NCBI GenBank assembly: GCA_019459505.1
Contig: JAIBEV010000020.1
Span: 1-42,304, forward strand
Length of the DNA: 42,304 bases
Direction: 5' to 3'
Source: Candidatus Paracaedibacteraceae bacterium
Lineage (GTDB): Bacteria; Pseudomonadota; Alphaproteobacteria; Paracaedibacterales; Paracaedibacteraceae
A program made the translations under genes and the position numbers. The notes beneath the pieces were generated by a model. That model saw only the letters and a list, made by a program, of their open reading frames with translations. It had not been told where the DNA came from and ran no database searches. Position 1 is the stretch's first letter, and each line of letters starts with the position of its first letter. This document shows, in pieces, positions 1 through 7,867 of this stretch.

Positions 1-2
1 AA

Positions 3-62
3 TTTATTGAACTAGGGCTTCCCTACACAGTTCCCATTAAATACCCCACCATAAAAGCATAA
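3..62 (+). CDS. Possible C-terminal tail of a gene entering from the left
   Basis: A reading frame is open from the window edge to a TAA at 60-62 and encodes 19 residues ending in PIKYPTIKA. It has no start inside the window. It could be the last residues of a gene that begins to the left, but it is too short to identify and chance alone could explain it. Confidence 0.22.
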   Translation, partial: FIELGLPYTVPIKYPTIKA

Positions 63-404
63 AAGTCTTTTCTAAAACCATGAATACAAAGACCCCTACT
101 TGGTGATTTCACAGCCCTTTTTCTCTATCCGCAACACGGCCGCTTTAAGGTCTTTTATGGGGATAAAAAAGGAAGCAATCTCTTACCTCATTTTCTTTTA
201 AGTGAATATTTATTTATTTTTCTCTTGAAATAGTGGGGTTTTTAATTTTATCTTTTTGTAAAATTTATCTTAAAATTTAATTTATTGCTCTCCATAAAAA
301 GTTTTGCTCATTTCCTAGCGAAAGAAAGGTAAAGAAATATCCTTATAAAAAATATAGTATTTATCATTTAACTTCTCATAACTTTATAGAAAAAAAATAT
401 TGAT
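63..404. other. Non-coding AT-rich stretch
   Basis: I see no convincing gene here. The stretch is AT-rich, becoming very A/T-rich after about 200. It serves as the upstream region of the small secreted-protein gene at 405. No clear -35/-10 pair or strong hairpin with a T-run was found. Confidence 0.4.
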
Positions 405-863
405 ATGGTTAAAAATTTATTTCTAGTGATGTGTCTTTTATTTAAGGTAAAGGCTCAGGAAGAGCCTCCCTTCCTCATGATTAATAATGCAAGTTCGTGT
501 CCCATTAAATTAATGCTCCGCAATGGAACGGCTGAGGCAGGAGCTGCTCTTAGGACGACAGCCATGGATATTACTCCGCTTAAGGCAGGTAGCTTTTTGT
601 CCTTAAGAAGCAACAATCTTAAATCTGATTATCAAAATATAAAAACAGGAAAGCAAACCCTAGAATTGACATTAATTCTTCCGATGAATGAATTTCGTCT
701 TCCATATGTCTGGGATAATATCCCTCTAGGCAGTGAAATAAAATTAGAAGATGCCATCATCCCTTCTCAATATTTACTTACTCTTGGTCCCCCTACTGAA
801 AGTTATACGTTAACATTTAAAGCTACTGTTAACCAAAACTTTTGGGTAGTAGCGAAAAAGTAA
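405..863 (+). CDS. Small secreted protein of unknown function
   Basis: I do not recognise the family of this 152-residue protein. The N-terminus (MVKNLFLVMCLLFKVKAQEE) looks like a Sec signal peptide with one Lys, a hydrophobic core and a likely cut after VKA at about residue 17, so the mature protein would be periplasmic or outside the cell. The rest alternates short hydrophobic and polar stretches and contains one Cys (residue 32), which suggests a small beta-rich domain. No strong ribosome binding site precedes the ATG, only an A-rich stretch. It converges on the enoyl-CoA hydratase gene, with 35 bases between the two stop codons, and stands alone on its strand. Existence of the gene is likely; its function is open. 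Confidence 0.65.
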   Translation: MVKNLFLVMCLLFKVKAQEEPPFLMINNASSCPIKLMLRNGTAEAGAALRTTAMDITPLKAGSFLSLRSNNLKSDYQNIKTGKQTLELTLILPMNEFRLPYVWDNIPLGSEIKLEDAIIPSQYLLTLGPPTESYTLTFKATVNQNFWVVAKK

Positions 864-898
864 AGGAAAAAGCCATCAAGAATTCTATCTTAATTTTG

Positions 899-1651
899 CT
901 ATTTCTTAGATTGAAAAAAGGCTTCAGCCATTGTTTTAAAAGCAGGTGCAGCCAAACGAGTACCGAATGCCTTAAACTCTTCTTTCATTCGCTCTTCTAC
1001 GTCAATTAACTGTAACTTCAATAATCGTTTGGTTTCAAACAATGCGGCAGGATCCTTTTTAAATAACTTATTAAGAATATCCCCACTACAAGCCTCTAAG
1101 TCGGCTTGCTCGACAATACGGTTAACAATCCCTAACTGAAGCGCTGTCTCGGCAGAAAACGGCTCTCCGAAGAGCAAGAGTTCAGCAGCTCGAAGGTAGC
1201 CAATTCGCGCCGGTAAAAGCAAGGAGCTTGCAGCCTCAGGCACCAGCGCCAAATTAATAAAGGGGAGCTGGAAACGGGTATTATTGGCTGCAATCACAAA
1301 ATCACAATGCAGTAACAGTGTTGTACCGATTCCCACTGCTGCTCCCTGAACAACAGCCATTAGTATTTTAGGAAACGATGCCAAAGCTTTTAAAAATCTT
1401 GGAGCAGAGGCAGTCGGTGACAGTCCTTCCATTGATAAAAAGTCGATAAGATCATTGCCAGCTGTAAAGCAATCGCCTACTCCTTCAAGTTTAACAGCAA
1501 TTATTTGATCATTTTCGCACGCCCGTAGGAGTGCCTCTGTCAAGCCATCATACATCTCGTTCGTAAGGGCATTCTTTTTATCGGGTCGATTGATCCGAAT
1601 GGATAGAAGGGGGCCTTCTTGAGTAACTAGAATATGAGGTTCTGTCATCAT
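899..1651 (-). CDS. Enoyl-CoA hydratase/isomerase family protein
   Basis: This is a 250-residue crotonase-fold protein, the usual length for the family. It starts LVTQEGPLLSIRINRPDKKNA and has the oxyanion-hole elements: FTAGNDLIDF near residues 62-71 (first NH donor) and AVVQGAAVGIGTTLLLHCDF near 100-119 (second). The region where hydratases carry catalytic Glu residues reads LVPEAAS, keeping one acid, so the exact reaction (hydratase or delta-isomerase, as in PaaG/ECI types) is not settled. It is the last gene of the leftward cluster that begins with the acyl-CoA dehydrogenase at 4369 and would supply the hydration step between isobutyryl-CoA oxidation and 3-hydroxyisobutyryl-CoA hydrolysis. 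The start ATG follows GAGGAAGTA. Confidence 0.88.
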   Translation of the reverse strand: MMTEPHILVTQEGPLLSIRINRPDKKNALTNEMYDGLTEALLRACENDQIIAVKLEGVGDCFTAGNDLIDFLSMEGLSPTASAPRFLKALASFPKILMAVVQGAAVGIGTTLLLHCDFVIAANNTRFQLPFINLALVPEAASSLLLPARIGYLRAAELLLFGEPFSAETALQLGIVNRIVEQADLEACSGDILNKLFKKDPAALFETKRLLKLQLIDVEERMKEEFKAFGTRLAAPAFKTMAEAFFQSKK

Positions 1652-1689
1652 TACTTCCTCGTTGGAAACATTAAAAAATTCTAAAAAAA

Positions 1690-2133
1690 TTACTTTTTCA
1701 CCGCAACAAAGTCAGAAACTGACTCGAAAGCCAGCATTTCATTTTCATAGATGGTGGCACGCAGAGTTAATCGAGCCCGCCCTTTCCGATTAAAAGAATT
1801 AAGAAATGTAGCGATTTGTTCCTTAGAAGGAGCTGGACAAAACACTGTAAAGTCGGAAAGGACGGGTGCTGAAAACTTTGACTGGCTGGTATGAACAAAG
1901 ATATTAGCCTCTAAATGATTTTGTTTTAATATAAAATCAATAACAGCCCAGCTGCATAAAGAGGCAGCACTAAACAAGCTACCGCCAAAAGCAACCCCTT
2001 TATCATTAATATTAGCCTCAATTGAGGCTTTCAACGTTACCCCTTTAACGGAAGAATCGACCACTTCAATAGCCATCGCGGACGTCACGGGAACTTTTTC
2101 CGCCATAAAATTTCGAAGAAATTGGGCGTGCAT
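1690..2133 (-). CDS. Hotdog-fold thioesterase, YiiD C-terminal type
   Basis: This 147-residue protein matches the putative thioesterase domain also found at the C-terminus of E. coli YiiD: an N-terminal helix, then a hotdog core with NDKGVAFGGSLFSAASLCSW at about residues 43-62, and a late strand pair TLRATIYENEMLAFESVSDF. Proteins of this group are thought to act on acyl-CoA or acyl-ACP, but their substrates are poorly known. The gene lies between the 3-hydroxyisobutyryl-CoA hydrolase gene (9-base gap) and the enoyl-CoA hydratase gene, so it is probably co-transcribed with them. A strong AAGGAG precedes the ATG. A role in freeing CoA from branched-chain intermediates is an inference from position. 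Confidence 0.78.
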   Translation of the reverse strand: MHAQFLRNFMAEKVPVTSAMAIEVVDSSVKGVTLKASIEANINDKGVAFGGSLFSAASLCSWAVIDFILKQNHLEANIFVHTSQSKFSAPVLSDFTVFCPAPSKEQIATFLNSFNRKGRARLTLRATIYENEMLAFESVSDFVAVKK

Positions 2134-2142
2134 ACTAACTCC

Positions 2143-3216
2143 TTATATCATTTTTAACTCTTTAAGGCCCAAATCCTTAAAGTAGGAGCGAATCATGTCA
2201 CGCGTAACCTTACTCATATGATTCGGTTGCCACTTAGGATCATTATCTTTATCAACCAACAATGCCCGAATGCCTTCAAAAAAGTCATAATGCTCTACAA
2301 ATCGTTGACTGAGGCGAAACTCTAACGGCAAACATCGCTTTAAAGACCTCCCTCGCGCCCGTTTTAACAAGGTAAAAGCAATAGCCATACTCAACGGAGA
2401 TTTCTTTGCTAAATTACGGACCCATTCATAGGCTTTTGGATGTTTGGCTTGATACAATTTATCCAAAACTTCTACGGCAGTTTTACCAGTAAAAATTTCA
2501 TCAATTAAGGACTGATAATCAGCCAGTTCAGAAGCAGGGGCATCTATGATAAACTGGGCTATAACTTGAGGCACGTGGTGGGCAGAGGTAATCTGTGTCA
2601 ACGCCTCGCGCAAAGCCTCTATTTTTTCGGTGGAAACATACTGGGTCGCCAAACCACAATAGAGAGCATCTGCTCCTGTAATTTTTTCTCCTGTAATAGC
2701 CATAAACATGCCAATGGAGCCCGGGCATTTATTAAGGAAATAGCTCGCCCCCACATCGGGGAAAAAACCAATTCCAGTTTCCGGCATGGCCATGATGGTT
2801 TTCTCTGTCACCACACGGTAGGCTCCATGCACACTTATACCCAAGCCACCCCCCATACAAATACCATTCACGAGGGAAATATACGGTTTAGAATACTTAC
2901 TGATATAATAGTTCAATTCATATTCTTCACGGAAAATTGCATCTTTATAATCGCGCCGTCCTTCTAACTTTGCCAAATAGACTGAGCGAATGTCACCCCC
3001 TGCACAAAAGGCTTTATCGCCTGCTCCCTCAATAATGACGCATACCACCTGATCATCGCGTTCCCATTGTTTTAGCGTTTTCATGATGGTACGAATCATC
3101 TCTAAATTCAAAGAATTGAGAGCCTTAGGCCTATTAAGTGTTATAATGCCCGCCTGCCCCCTTTTTGAAATGAGCACCTCTGATTCTGATATTGCCTGTG
3201 CTACTGCGGCGCCCAT
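2143..3216 (-). CDS. 3-hydroxyisobutyryl-CoA hydrolase
   Basis: This 357-residue crotonase-superfamily hydrolase releases CoA from 3-hydroxyisobutyryl-CoA in valine breakdown. It is longer than a plain enoyl-CoA hydratase and carries HIBCH features: ITLNRPKALNSLNLEMI near residues 24-40, GAGDKAFCAGGDIRSVY near 64-80, LVNGICMGGGLGISVHGAYR near 114-133, and the MPETGIGFFPDVGASYFLNK block near 143-162 with its acidic residues. The C-terminal extension includes LEFRLSQRFVEHYDFFEGIR, DKDNDPKWQP and a terminal SYFKDLG segment, all typical of the hydrolase. It sits 16 bases after the acyl-CoA dehydrogenase gene, with GGGAGG before the ATG, consistent with translation from one message. Confidence 0.93.
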   Translation of the reverse strand: MGAAVAQAISESEVLISKRGQAGIITLNRPKALNSLNLEMIRTIMKTLKQWERDDQVVCVIIEGAGDKAFCAGGDIRSVYLAKLEGRRDYKDAIFREEYELNYYISKYSKPYISLVNGICMGGGLGISVHGAYRVVTEKTIMAMPETGIGFFPDVGASYFLNKCPGSIGMFMAITGEKITGADALYCGLATQYVSTEKIEALREALTQITSAHHVPQVIAQFIIDAPASELADYQSLIDEIFTGKTAVEVLDKLYQAKHPKAYEWVRNLAKKSPLSMAIAFTLLKRARGRSLKRCLPLEFRLSQRFVEHYDFFEGIRALLVDKDNDPKWQPNHMSKVTRDMIRSYFKDLGLKELKMI

Positions 3217-3232
3217 GTCTTGCTCCTCCCTT

Positions 3233-4369
3233 TTAACTCAGTACTTTGCGGGCAATAATAACCCGCATAATCTCATTTGTTCCCTCAAGGATTTGATGAA
3301 CACGCAGATCCCGCACTAACCGTTCAATATGATAATCCTTAATATAACCATAGCCCCCATGCAGTTGTAGGGCTTCATTAACCACTTTAAACCCAATATC
3401 GGTGGCAAAACGTTTGGCCATGGCACAGTAAAGGGTAGCCTCTGGATCCTCATGGCTCAGCATAAATCCTGCTTGATAAACCATAAGTCGGGCCGCTGAT
3501 AATTCTGTTTCCATATCGGCAAGCTTGAACTGTAAGGCTTGAAAATCCGACAACGGGCGACTAAACTGTTGCCGTTCCTTAATATATGACTTTGCTAACT
3601 CCAACCCCTGTTGAGCGCCGCCTAAAGAACAGGCTGCAATATTAATTCGCCCCCCATCTAAGCCCATCATGGCAATCTTAAAACCATCGCCTTCTTCTCC
3701 CAGCCGATTGGTCACAGGGATACGACAATTATCAAAATTAACTGCGCAGGTGGGTTGAGATCGCCAGCCCATTTTTTCTTCTGGTTTGCCAAAACTTAAT
3801 CCTGACGTACCTTTTTCCACAATGACAGCCGAGATTCCTTTAGGCCCGTCTTGCCCGGTGCGCACCATAACAAGGTAGAGATCACTCACGCCGCCTCCAG
3901 AAATAAATGCTTTGGCTCCGTTTAAAATATAATGATCGCCGTCGCGGGTAGCTTTTGTCTTTAAGGAGGCTGCATCGGAGCCACTGCTGGGCTCTGTTAA
4001 GCAATAACTGGATAACCAATCAAGAGAAGCCAGTTTTGGCAACCAGGCGTGGTGTTGATCAGGCGTTCCAAAGCGTTGGATTATCCCCCCAACCATATTG
4101 TGAATTGACAAATAAGCCGCCGTTGCCACACAACCCCGTGCCAAGGCTTCGAAAATTAAGGCCCCCTGAAATCGGTTTAAATGGCATCCACCAAATTCTT
4201 CTTTAATAAAAAGTCCAGCAAATCCCAGCGAACCAGCTTGGCGCATTGTATCTACAGGGAATATTTCCTTATGATCCCATTCTGCGGCATAAGGCTGCAG
4301 ATGCTCATCGGCAAAAGCTTCTGCCATGGCTTTGAGGTGCGTATGTTCTGAATCGAGATAAAAATCCAT
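3233..4369 (-). CDS. Acyl-CoA dehydrogenase, isobutyryl-CoA type
   Basis: This is a 378-residue FAD-dependent acyl-CoA dehydrogenase of normal length. It has the N-terminal helical domain, the middle beta domain with YCLTEPSSGSDAASLKTKA near residues 116-134, and a C-terminal helical domain ending HQILEGTNEIMR, where Glu362 fits the catalytic base position of short-chain enzymes. The closest functional relatives by pattern are ACAD8-type isobutyryl-CoA dehydrogenases, and the next gene, 3-hydroxyisobutyryl-CoA hydrolase, supports that substrate. Electrons would go to ETF. It is the first gene of the leftward cluster and is divergent from hemB with about 70 bases between the starts, so promoters for both probably lie there. 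A related short/branched-chain substrate cannot be excluded. Confidence 0.9.
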   Translation of the reverse strand: MDFYLDSEHTHLKAMAEAFADEHLQPYAAEWDHKEIFPVDTMRQAGSLGFAGLFIKEEFGGCHLNRFQGALIFEALARGCVATAAYLSIHNMVGGIIQRFGTPDQHHAWLPKLASLDWLSSYCLTEPSSGSDAASLKTKATRDGDHYILNGAKAFISGGGVSDLYLVMVRTGQDGPKGISAVIVEKGTSGLSFGKPEEKMGWRSQPTCAVNFDNCRIPVTNRLGEEGDGFKIAMMGLDGGRINIAACSLGGAQQGLELAKSYIKERQQFSRPLSDFQALQFKLADMETELSAARLMVYQAGFMLSHEDPEATLYCAMAKRFATDIGFKVVNEALQLHGGYGYIKDYHIERLVRDLRVHQILEGTNEIMRVIIARKVLS

Positions 4370-4439
4370 GATGCATAATTTTAGGAAACTCTATAAGATT
4401 AGCTTAACGAGAGTTCGCTAAAAACAAAAGGATGAATTT

Positions 4440-5432
4440 ATGACCTGGGGAACTTATCCAAATACACGCTTACGACGTTTACGCCAAGCCGCATGGATCC
4501 GTGATTTATGTGCAGAAAATGATTTAACGCCCAGAGATCTAATTTGGCCAATTTTTGTGCGAGACGAAAATACACCCTCTCTAATTTCCAGCATGCCTGG
4601 GGTTAACCGTCTAACCCTTGAGGAATTAACTGAAGCTGTTCAACAGGCAACGGATGTTGGCATCCCTGCTATTGCCCTTTTTCCCACGACCCCTTCCCGC
4701 TTACGCAGCCCGGATGGCAGTGAAGCGCTTAATCCAAACAATCTTATCTGTCAAGCCGTCCGCGCCATTAAATCTTTAAATCTTAATATTGGGGTAATTA
4801 CCGATGTTGCTCTTGATCCTTATACTGATCATGGACATGATGGCATTATTATTAATGGGGTTCTTGATAATGATGCGACCATCGAAGTTTTAGAGCAACA
4901 ATCTTATATTCAAGCCCAAGCTGGTGCTGATGCCCTGGCCCCCTCAGACATGATGGACGGTAGAATTGCCGCCATTCGTGACTATTTGGATGATCATGGC
5001 CATAAAGACCGCCTTTTAATTAGTTATGCAGCCAAATATGCCTCAAGTTTTTATGGTCCTTTTCGACAAGCTGTGGGAAATCCCACTTTAAGTAATCTCA
5101 AAGATAAAAAAACCTATCAACTGAATCCCGCCAATAGTGATGAAGCCATGCGGGAAATTGCCCAAGATATTCAAGAAGGGGCAGATATGATCATTGTTAA
5201 ACCAGGTATGCCTTATTTGGATATTATTCAGCGCGCCTCTACTCAATTTAATATTCCAACGCTAGCGTATCAAATCAGCGGTGAATACGCTATGCTTAAA
5301 GCCGCCATTCAAAATGGCTGGCTCGATGGGGATCGTGCGATCTTAGAATCCTTAATGGGTTTTAAGCGAGCTGGCGCCAAAGGGATTTTGACTTACTTTG
5401 CCTTTGACGTTGCTAAGAAATTATGTGAGTAG
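4440..5432 (+). CDS. hemB: Delta-aminolevulinic acid dehydratase (porphobilinogen synthase)
   Basis: HemB joins two 5-aminolevulinate molecules to porphobilinogen, the second committed step of heme synthesis in the cytoplasm. The 330-residue protein has both Schiff-base lysines, Lys199 in SYAAKYASSFYGPF and Lys254 in IIVKPGMPYLD, plus ALAPSDMMDGRIAAIRDYL. The metal-site segment reads DVALDPYTDHGHDG: the three Cys of zinc-type enzymes are replaced by Ala/Asp, which is the magnesium-dependent form common in alphaproteobacteria. The protein begins with a basic segment (TRLRRLRQ) typical of this group. AAAGGATG lies upstream of the ATG. It is divergent from the acyl-CoA dehydrogenase gene and is followed by a long stretch of decayed sequence. 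Confidence 0.97.
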   Translation: MTWGTYPNTRLRRLRQAAWIRDLCAENDLTPRDLIWPIFVRDENTPSLISSMPGVNRLTLEELTEAVQQATDVGIPAIALFPTTPSRLRSPDGSEALNPNNLICQAVRAIKSLNLNIGVITDVALDPYTDHGHDGIIINGVLDNDATIEVLEQQSYIQAQAGADALAPSDMMDGRIAAIRDYLDDHGHKDRLLISYAAKYASSFYGPFRQAVGNPTLSNLKDKKTYQLNPANSDEAMREIAQDIQEGADMIIVKPGMPYLDIIQRASTQFNIPTLAYQISGEYAMLKAAIQNGWLDGDRAILESLMGFKRAGAKGILTYFAFDVAKKLCE

Positions 5433-5449
5433 CTTTCTCTAGAGAGATA

Positions 5450-5480
5450 GAGAGGGTACCCATGTTATCTGGGTTTCTTC
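5450..5480 (+). terminator. Possible weak terminator after hemB
   Basis: Downstream of the hemB stop, ACCCA (5458-5462) and TGGGT (5470-5474) can pair around a seven-base loop and are followed by TTCTTC. The stem is only five base pairs, so this is a weak candidate. It is overlapped on the left by a short TCTCTAGAGAGA palindrome. Confidence 0.3.
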
Positions 5481-5547
5481 TAATTTAAGGCCATTTATTT
5501 ACTCTCCTATTAATTAAGTTTTAAAATTATTCTTACACGGAAAAATT

Positions 5548-5790
5548 ATGAGGTATGTAATAATATATTGTAGAACTCTTCTATCAAAAATAAAACAAAG
5601 GCCATTAGGGATGAATTGAATAAACAAATCATCTACCCCAATTAAGGGAGATACCTCTTTAGAAGAGGCAAAATCAGAAACATTAAGAGAGATCATTTAA
5701 GATACTAAAAACACTCAAGCTAAAACTAAAAAATCTTCAAGTGAGCCTTCAATAAAGAAAGCTCTAAATAGATTGTTGCATCATAATTAA
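5548..5790 (+). pseudogene. Decayed reading frame of unknown origin
   Basis: One frame runs from an ATG at 5548 to a TAA at 5788-5790 with only two interruptions, a TGA at 5617 and a TAA at 5695. The middle and end encode protein-like text such as KGDTSLEEAKSETLREII and KKSSSEPSIKKALNRLL, with a composition (Glu, Lys, Ser) unlike random AT-rich sequence. I read this as a small gene broken by nonsense mutations. I do not recognise the family. It lies directly upstream of the broken Sel1 gene and may have belonged with it. Confidence 0.32.
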
Positions 5791-5829
5791 TTGGTGAAGT
5801 ATCTCTTTATCTATATTAGGAGATACATA

Positions 5830-7034
5830 ATGAATTTCTCCTTCTTATCCCTAATGGTTGATTTTTCTACTTTTCTCTAAGAGAGTTTTTAAGGTCTTCT
5901 TAAGCCCAAGGATATGCTCTTGCTCAAAATAAACTTGGGGAGATGTATCTGCAGGGACGAGGTGTTGACCAAGATGATAGGAAAGCTTTCGAATGGCATG
6001 AAAAATCTGCAGCGCAAGGAAATGCTGCTGCTCAATGTAATCTTGGGGAGATGTATCTGCATGGACTAGCTGTTGACCAAGATTATAATAAAGCTTTCGA
6101 ATGGTATGAAAAATCTGCAGCGCAAGGAAATGCTCGTTCTCAATGTAATCTTGGGGAGATGTATCTGCAAGGACGAGGTGTTGACCAAGATGATAGGAAA
6201 GCTTTCAAATGGTATAAAAAATCTGCAGCGCAAGGAAATGCTCTTGCTCAATGTTCTCTTGGGGAGATGTATCTGCAGAGACTAGCTGTTGACCAAGATT
6301 ATAATAAAGCTTTCGAATATTTGACCCAGGCTATAATTAGTGACTCAAGACTCAACTCGCATTTCCCAAAATCGTTGTTTATCTATGATGAAAAGGGCCA
6401 CCAAGACTCCTCTGAACAATTAAAAGACACGATCAAGGAATTGACAGATAACCTAACTCATATGAAAGAGCGCATGATATTCTTTGAAGGCTATTTTAAT
6501 GCTGGTGGACTGACTGATACTTTAGTACAAAGCTCCCTGCTATCGGAGCTGGCCTCTCATATTCAGACGTCTATTGATGCCTACCTCACTCTTTTTACAA
6601 AGTTTACTATGCCTGGATTTATGATCAATTGTCTTAAAGTTAACCCCCAAATCCCAGGTGTTAATATGGAAATGGTTGCTGAGGGACGAAGTCCGCATGC
6701 TCTATAAGTCAAATTGACGAATGGAAAAACTTATTTATCCTTTATCCCTTCCTCTATAAGCCAGCTCATTCATTCTACTTCTTTAAAAGATAAAGTCTCG
6801 CAGTTTGATGCTACTTGTGGCTTAGCAATAGACATTCTGAAACAAGAAGGAAGAGATAAAAAGCGTGATTTAGTTTCTAAACTTTTAAAGGGGGAGATCA
6901 GTATTGCTGAGAATTTTAATGAATTGAAGCAGATGGTTCTGTTTACCGAAAATCTAAACCAAGAAATCCTATCCTTGATTGAATCAACAGTCGGTATGCG
7001 TAATAAACTTTTCCTTGAAAAAATTTGGAACTAG
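5830..7034 (+). pseudogene. Broken Sel1-repeat protein gene
   Basis: Four Sel1-like repeats of 36 residues (LGEMYLQGRGVDQDDRKAFE, followed by WHEKSAAQGN) are encoded from about 5904 to 6320, followed by a non-repeat domain. The longest open part, 5943-6707, encodes 254 residues. The same frame continues upstream in good repeat sequence (AQGYALAQNKLGEMYL) but hits a TAA at 5901. A good start with AGGAG and ATG at 5830 gives only MNFSFLSLMVDFSTFL before a stop in another frame, so the signal-peptide end appears cut off by a frameshift. Downstream, the frame passes a TAA at 6705 and then stays open to 7034 (DIATCGL-like text is not claimed; FNELKQMVLFTENLNQEIL is readable). Sel1 repeats are helical protein-binding modules. 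Sequencing error or a shortened functional product are alternatives. Confidence 0.6.
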
Positions 7035-7867
7035 AAGGATACAGCCAACTTAGCTAAGGGAGAATAGGGCCATAAGGTTTACAAGGCTGGCACTGATCAA
7101 GATCAAGGTAGTAATTTCCTTATCCCTATACCGACTATCGACAAAATCTGTGGGACCTTCCCTAACAGGATTTTTATTGGAAAGATGACGCTAAAAATGA
7201 ATTATTCCCTCTTTATAACTGTTCACTAAAATTAGATCACTTTATAAATGTTAGTTTCTCTAAGGTTTCAGCGCCCTATTAAAGGATAATATCCTGGTAA
7301 AGGATTGGGGTGTAAACAATTGTTTGCCACATATTTTGAACCAGATTTCTAGATTATGTCTATAAGATACTAAAAAGATTTTAGATTTCAAAATATATAT
7401 GGTGATGATTATCTTAATATGAGAAAAATTATCCTTCATTTAAAGTTACTCAAATATTGTATAGGAGAATCTTGAGAATTTTTCTGCTTTTAGAACTATT
7501 TTTAATATAGGGCTAAAGGGGGATCTACTTACTTTCAAGAATATTACTATATAATTAAAAATTAATAGAAAGATACATCTTTTAAAATGAACATTCACTT
7601 TACCCTTTAATATACGATATTGCTTCCTGCCACCTTCTCCCATCACAGAAACAGTCTTCTTAACCCCTGCCATTTCAGTGACCCTACTCTAGGTAGGGGA
7701 AATTGAATTAACTCAACATAATCAGCAAGCAATAATTCGGTTTAACTTAAACTTTTAAGATTAAGCTCTGCCAACCTTTAACTTATTTAAAATTTTTCCC
7801 TAAATTAATGATCTTTTAATAAGGCTATCCCTAAAATTAAAATACAGAATGGAAAAGGATTACGCCT
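7035..7867. other. Mostly non-coding stretch, possible further gene remnant
   Basis: No intact gene is visible. In the frame of the broken Sel1 gene, a further open run of 53 codons lies between a TAG at 7065 and a TAA at 7227 and reads protein-like (for example TIDKICGTFPNRIFIGK), so the decayed gene or a neighbour may extend to here. From about 7230 to 7860 the DNA is AT-rich with no supported start. This part should hold the promoter of the gene at 7868. Confidence 0.35.

Noticed and set aside
2566-2967. 133-codon frame antisense to the 3-hydroxyisobutyryl-CoA hydrolase
   Set aside because: The hydrolase on the other strand is certain, and the antisense frame has no family features.
5514-5696. 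60-codon minus-strand frame
   Set aside because: The opposite strand carries a more protein-like decayed frame, and this one looks like its shadow.
7446-7673. 75-codon minus-strand frame
   Set aside because: No ribosome site, no recognisable domain and AT-driven composition (Phe, Ile, Lys).
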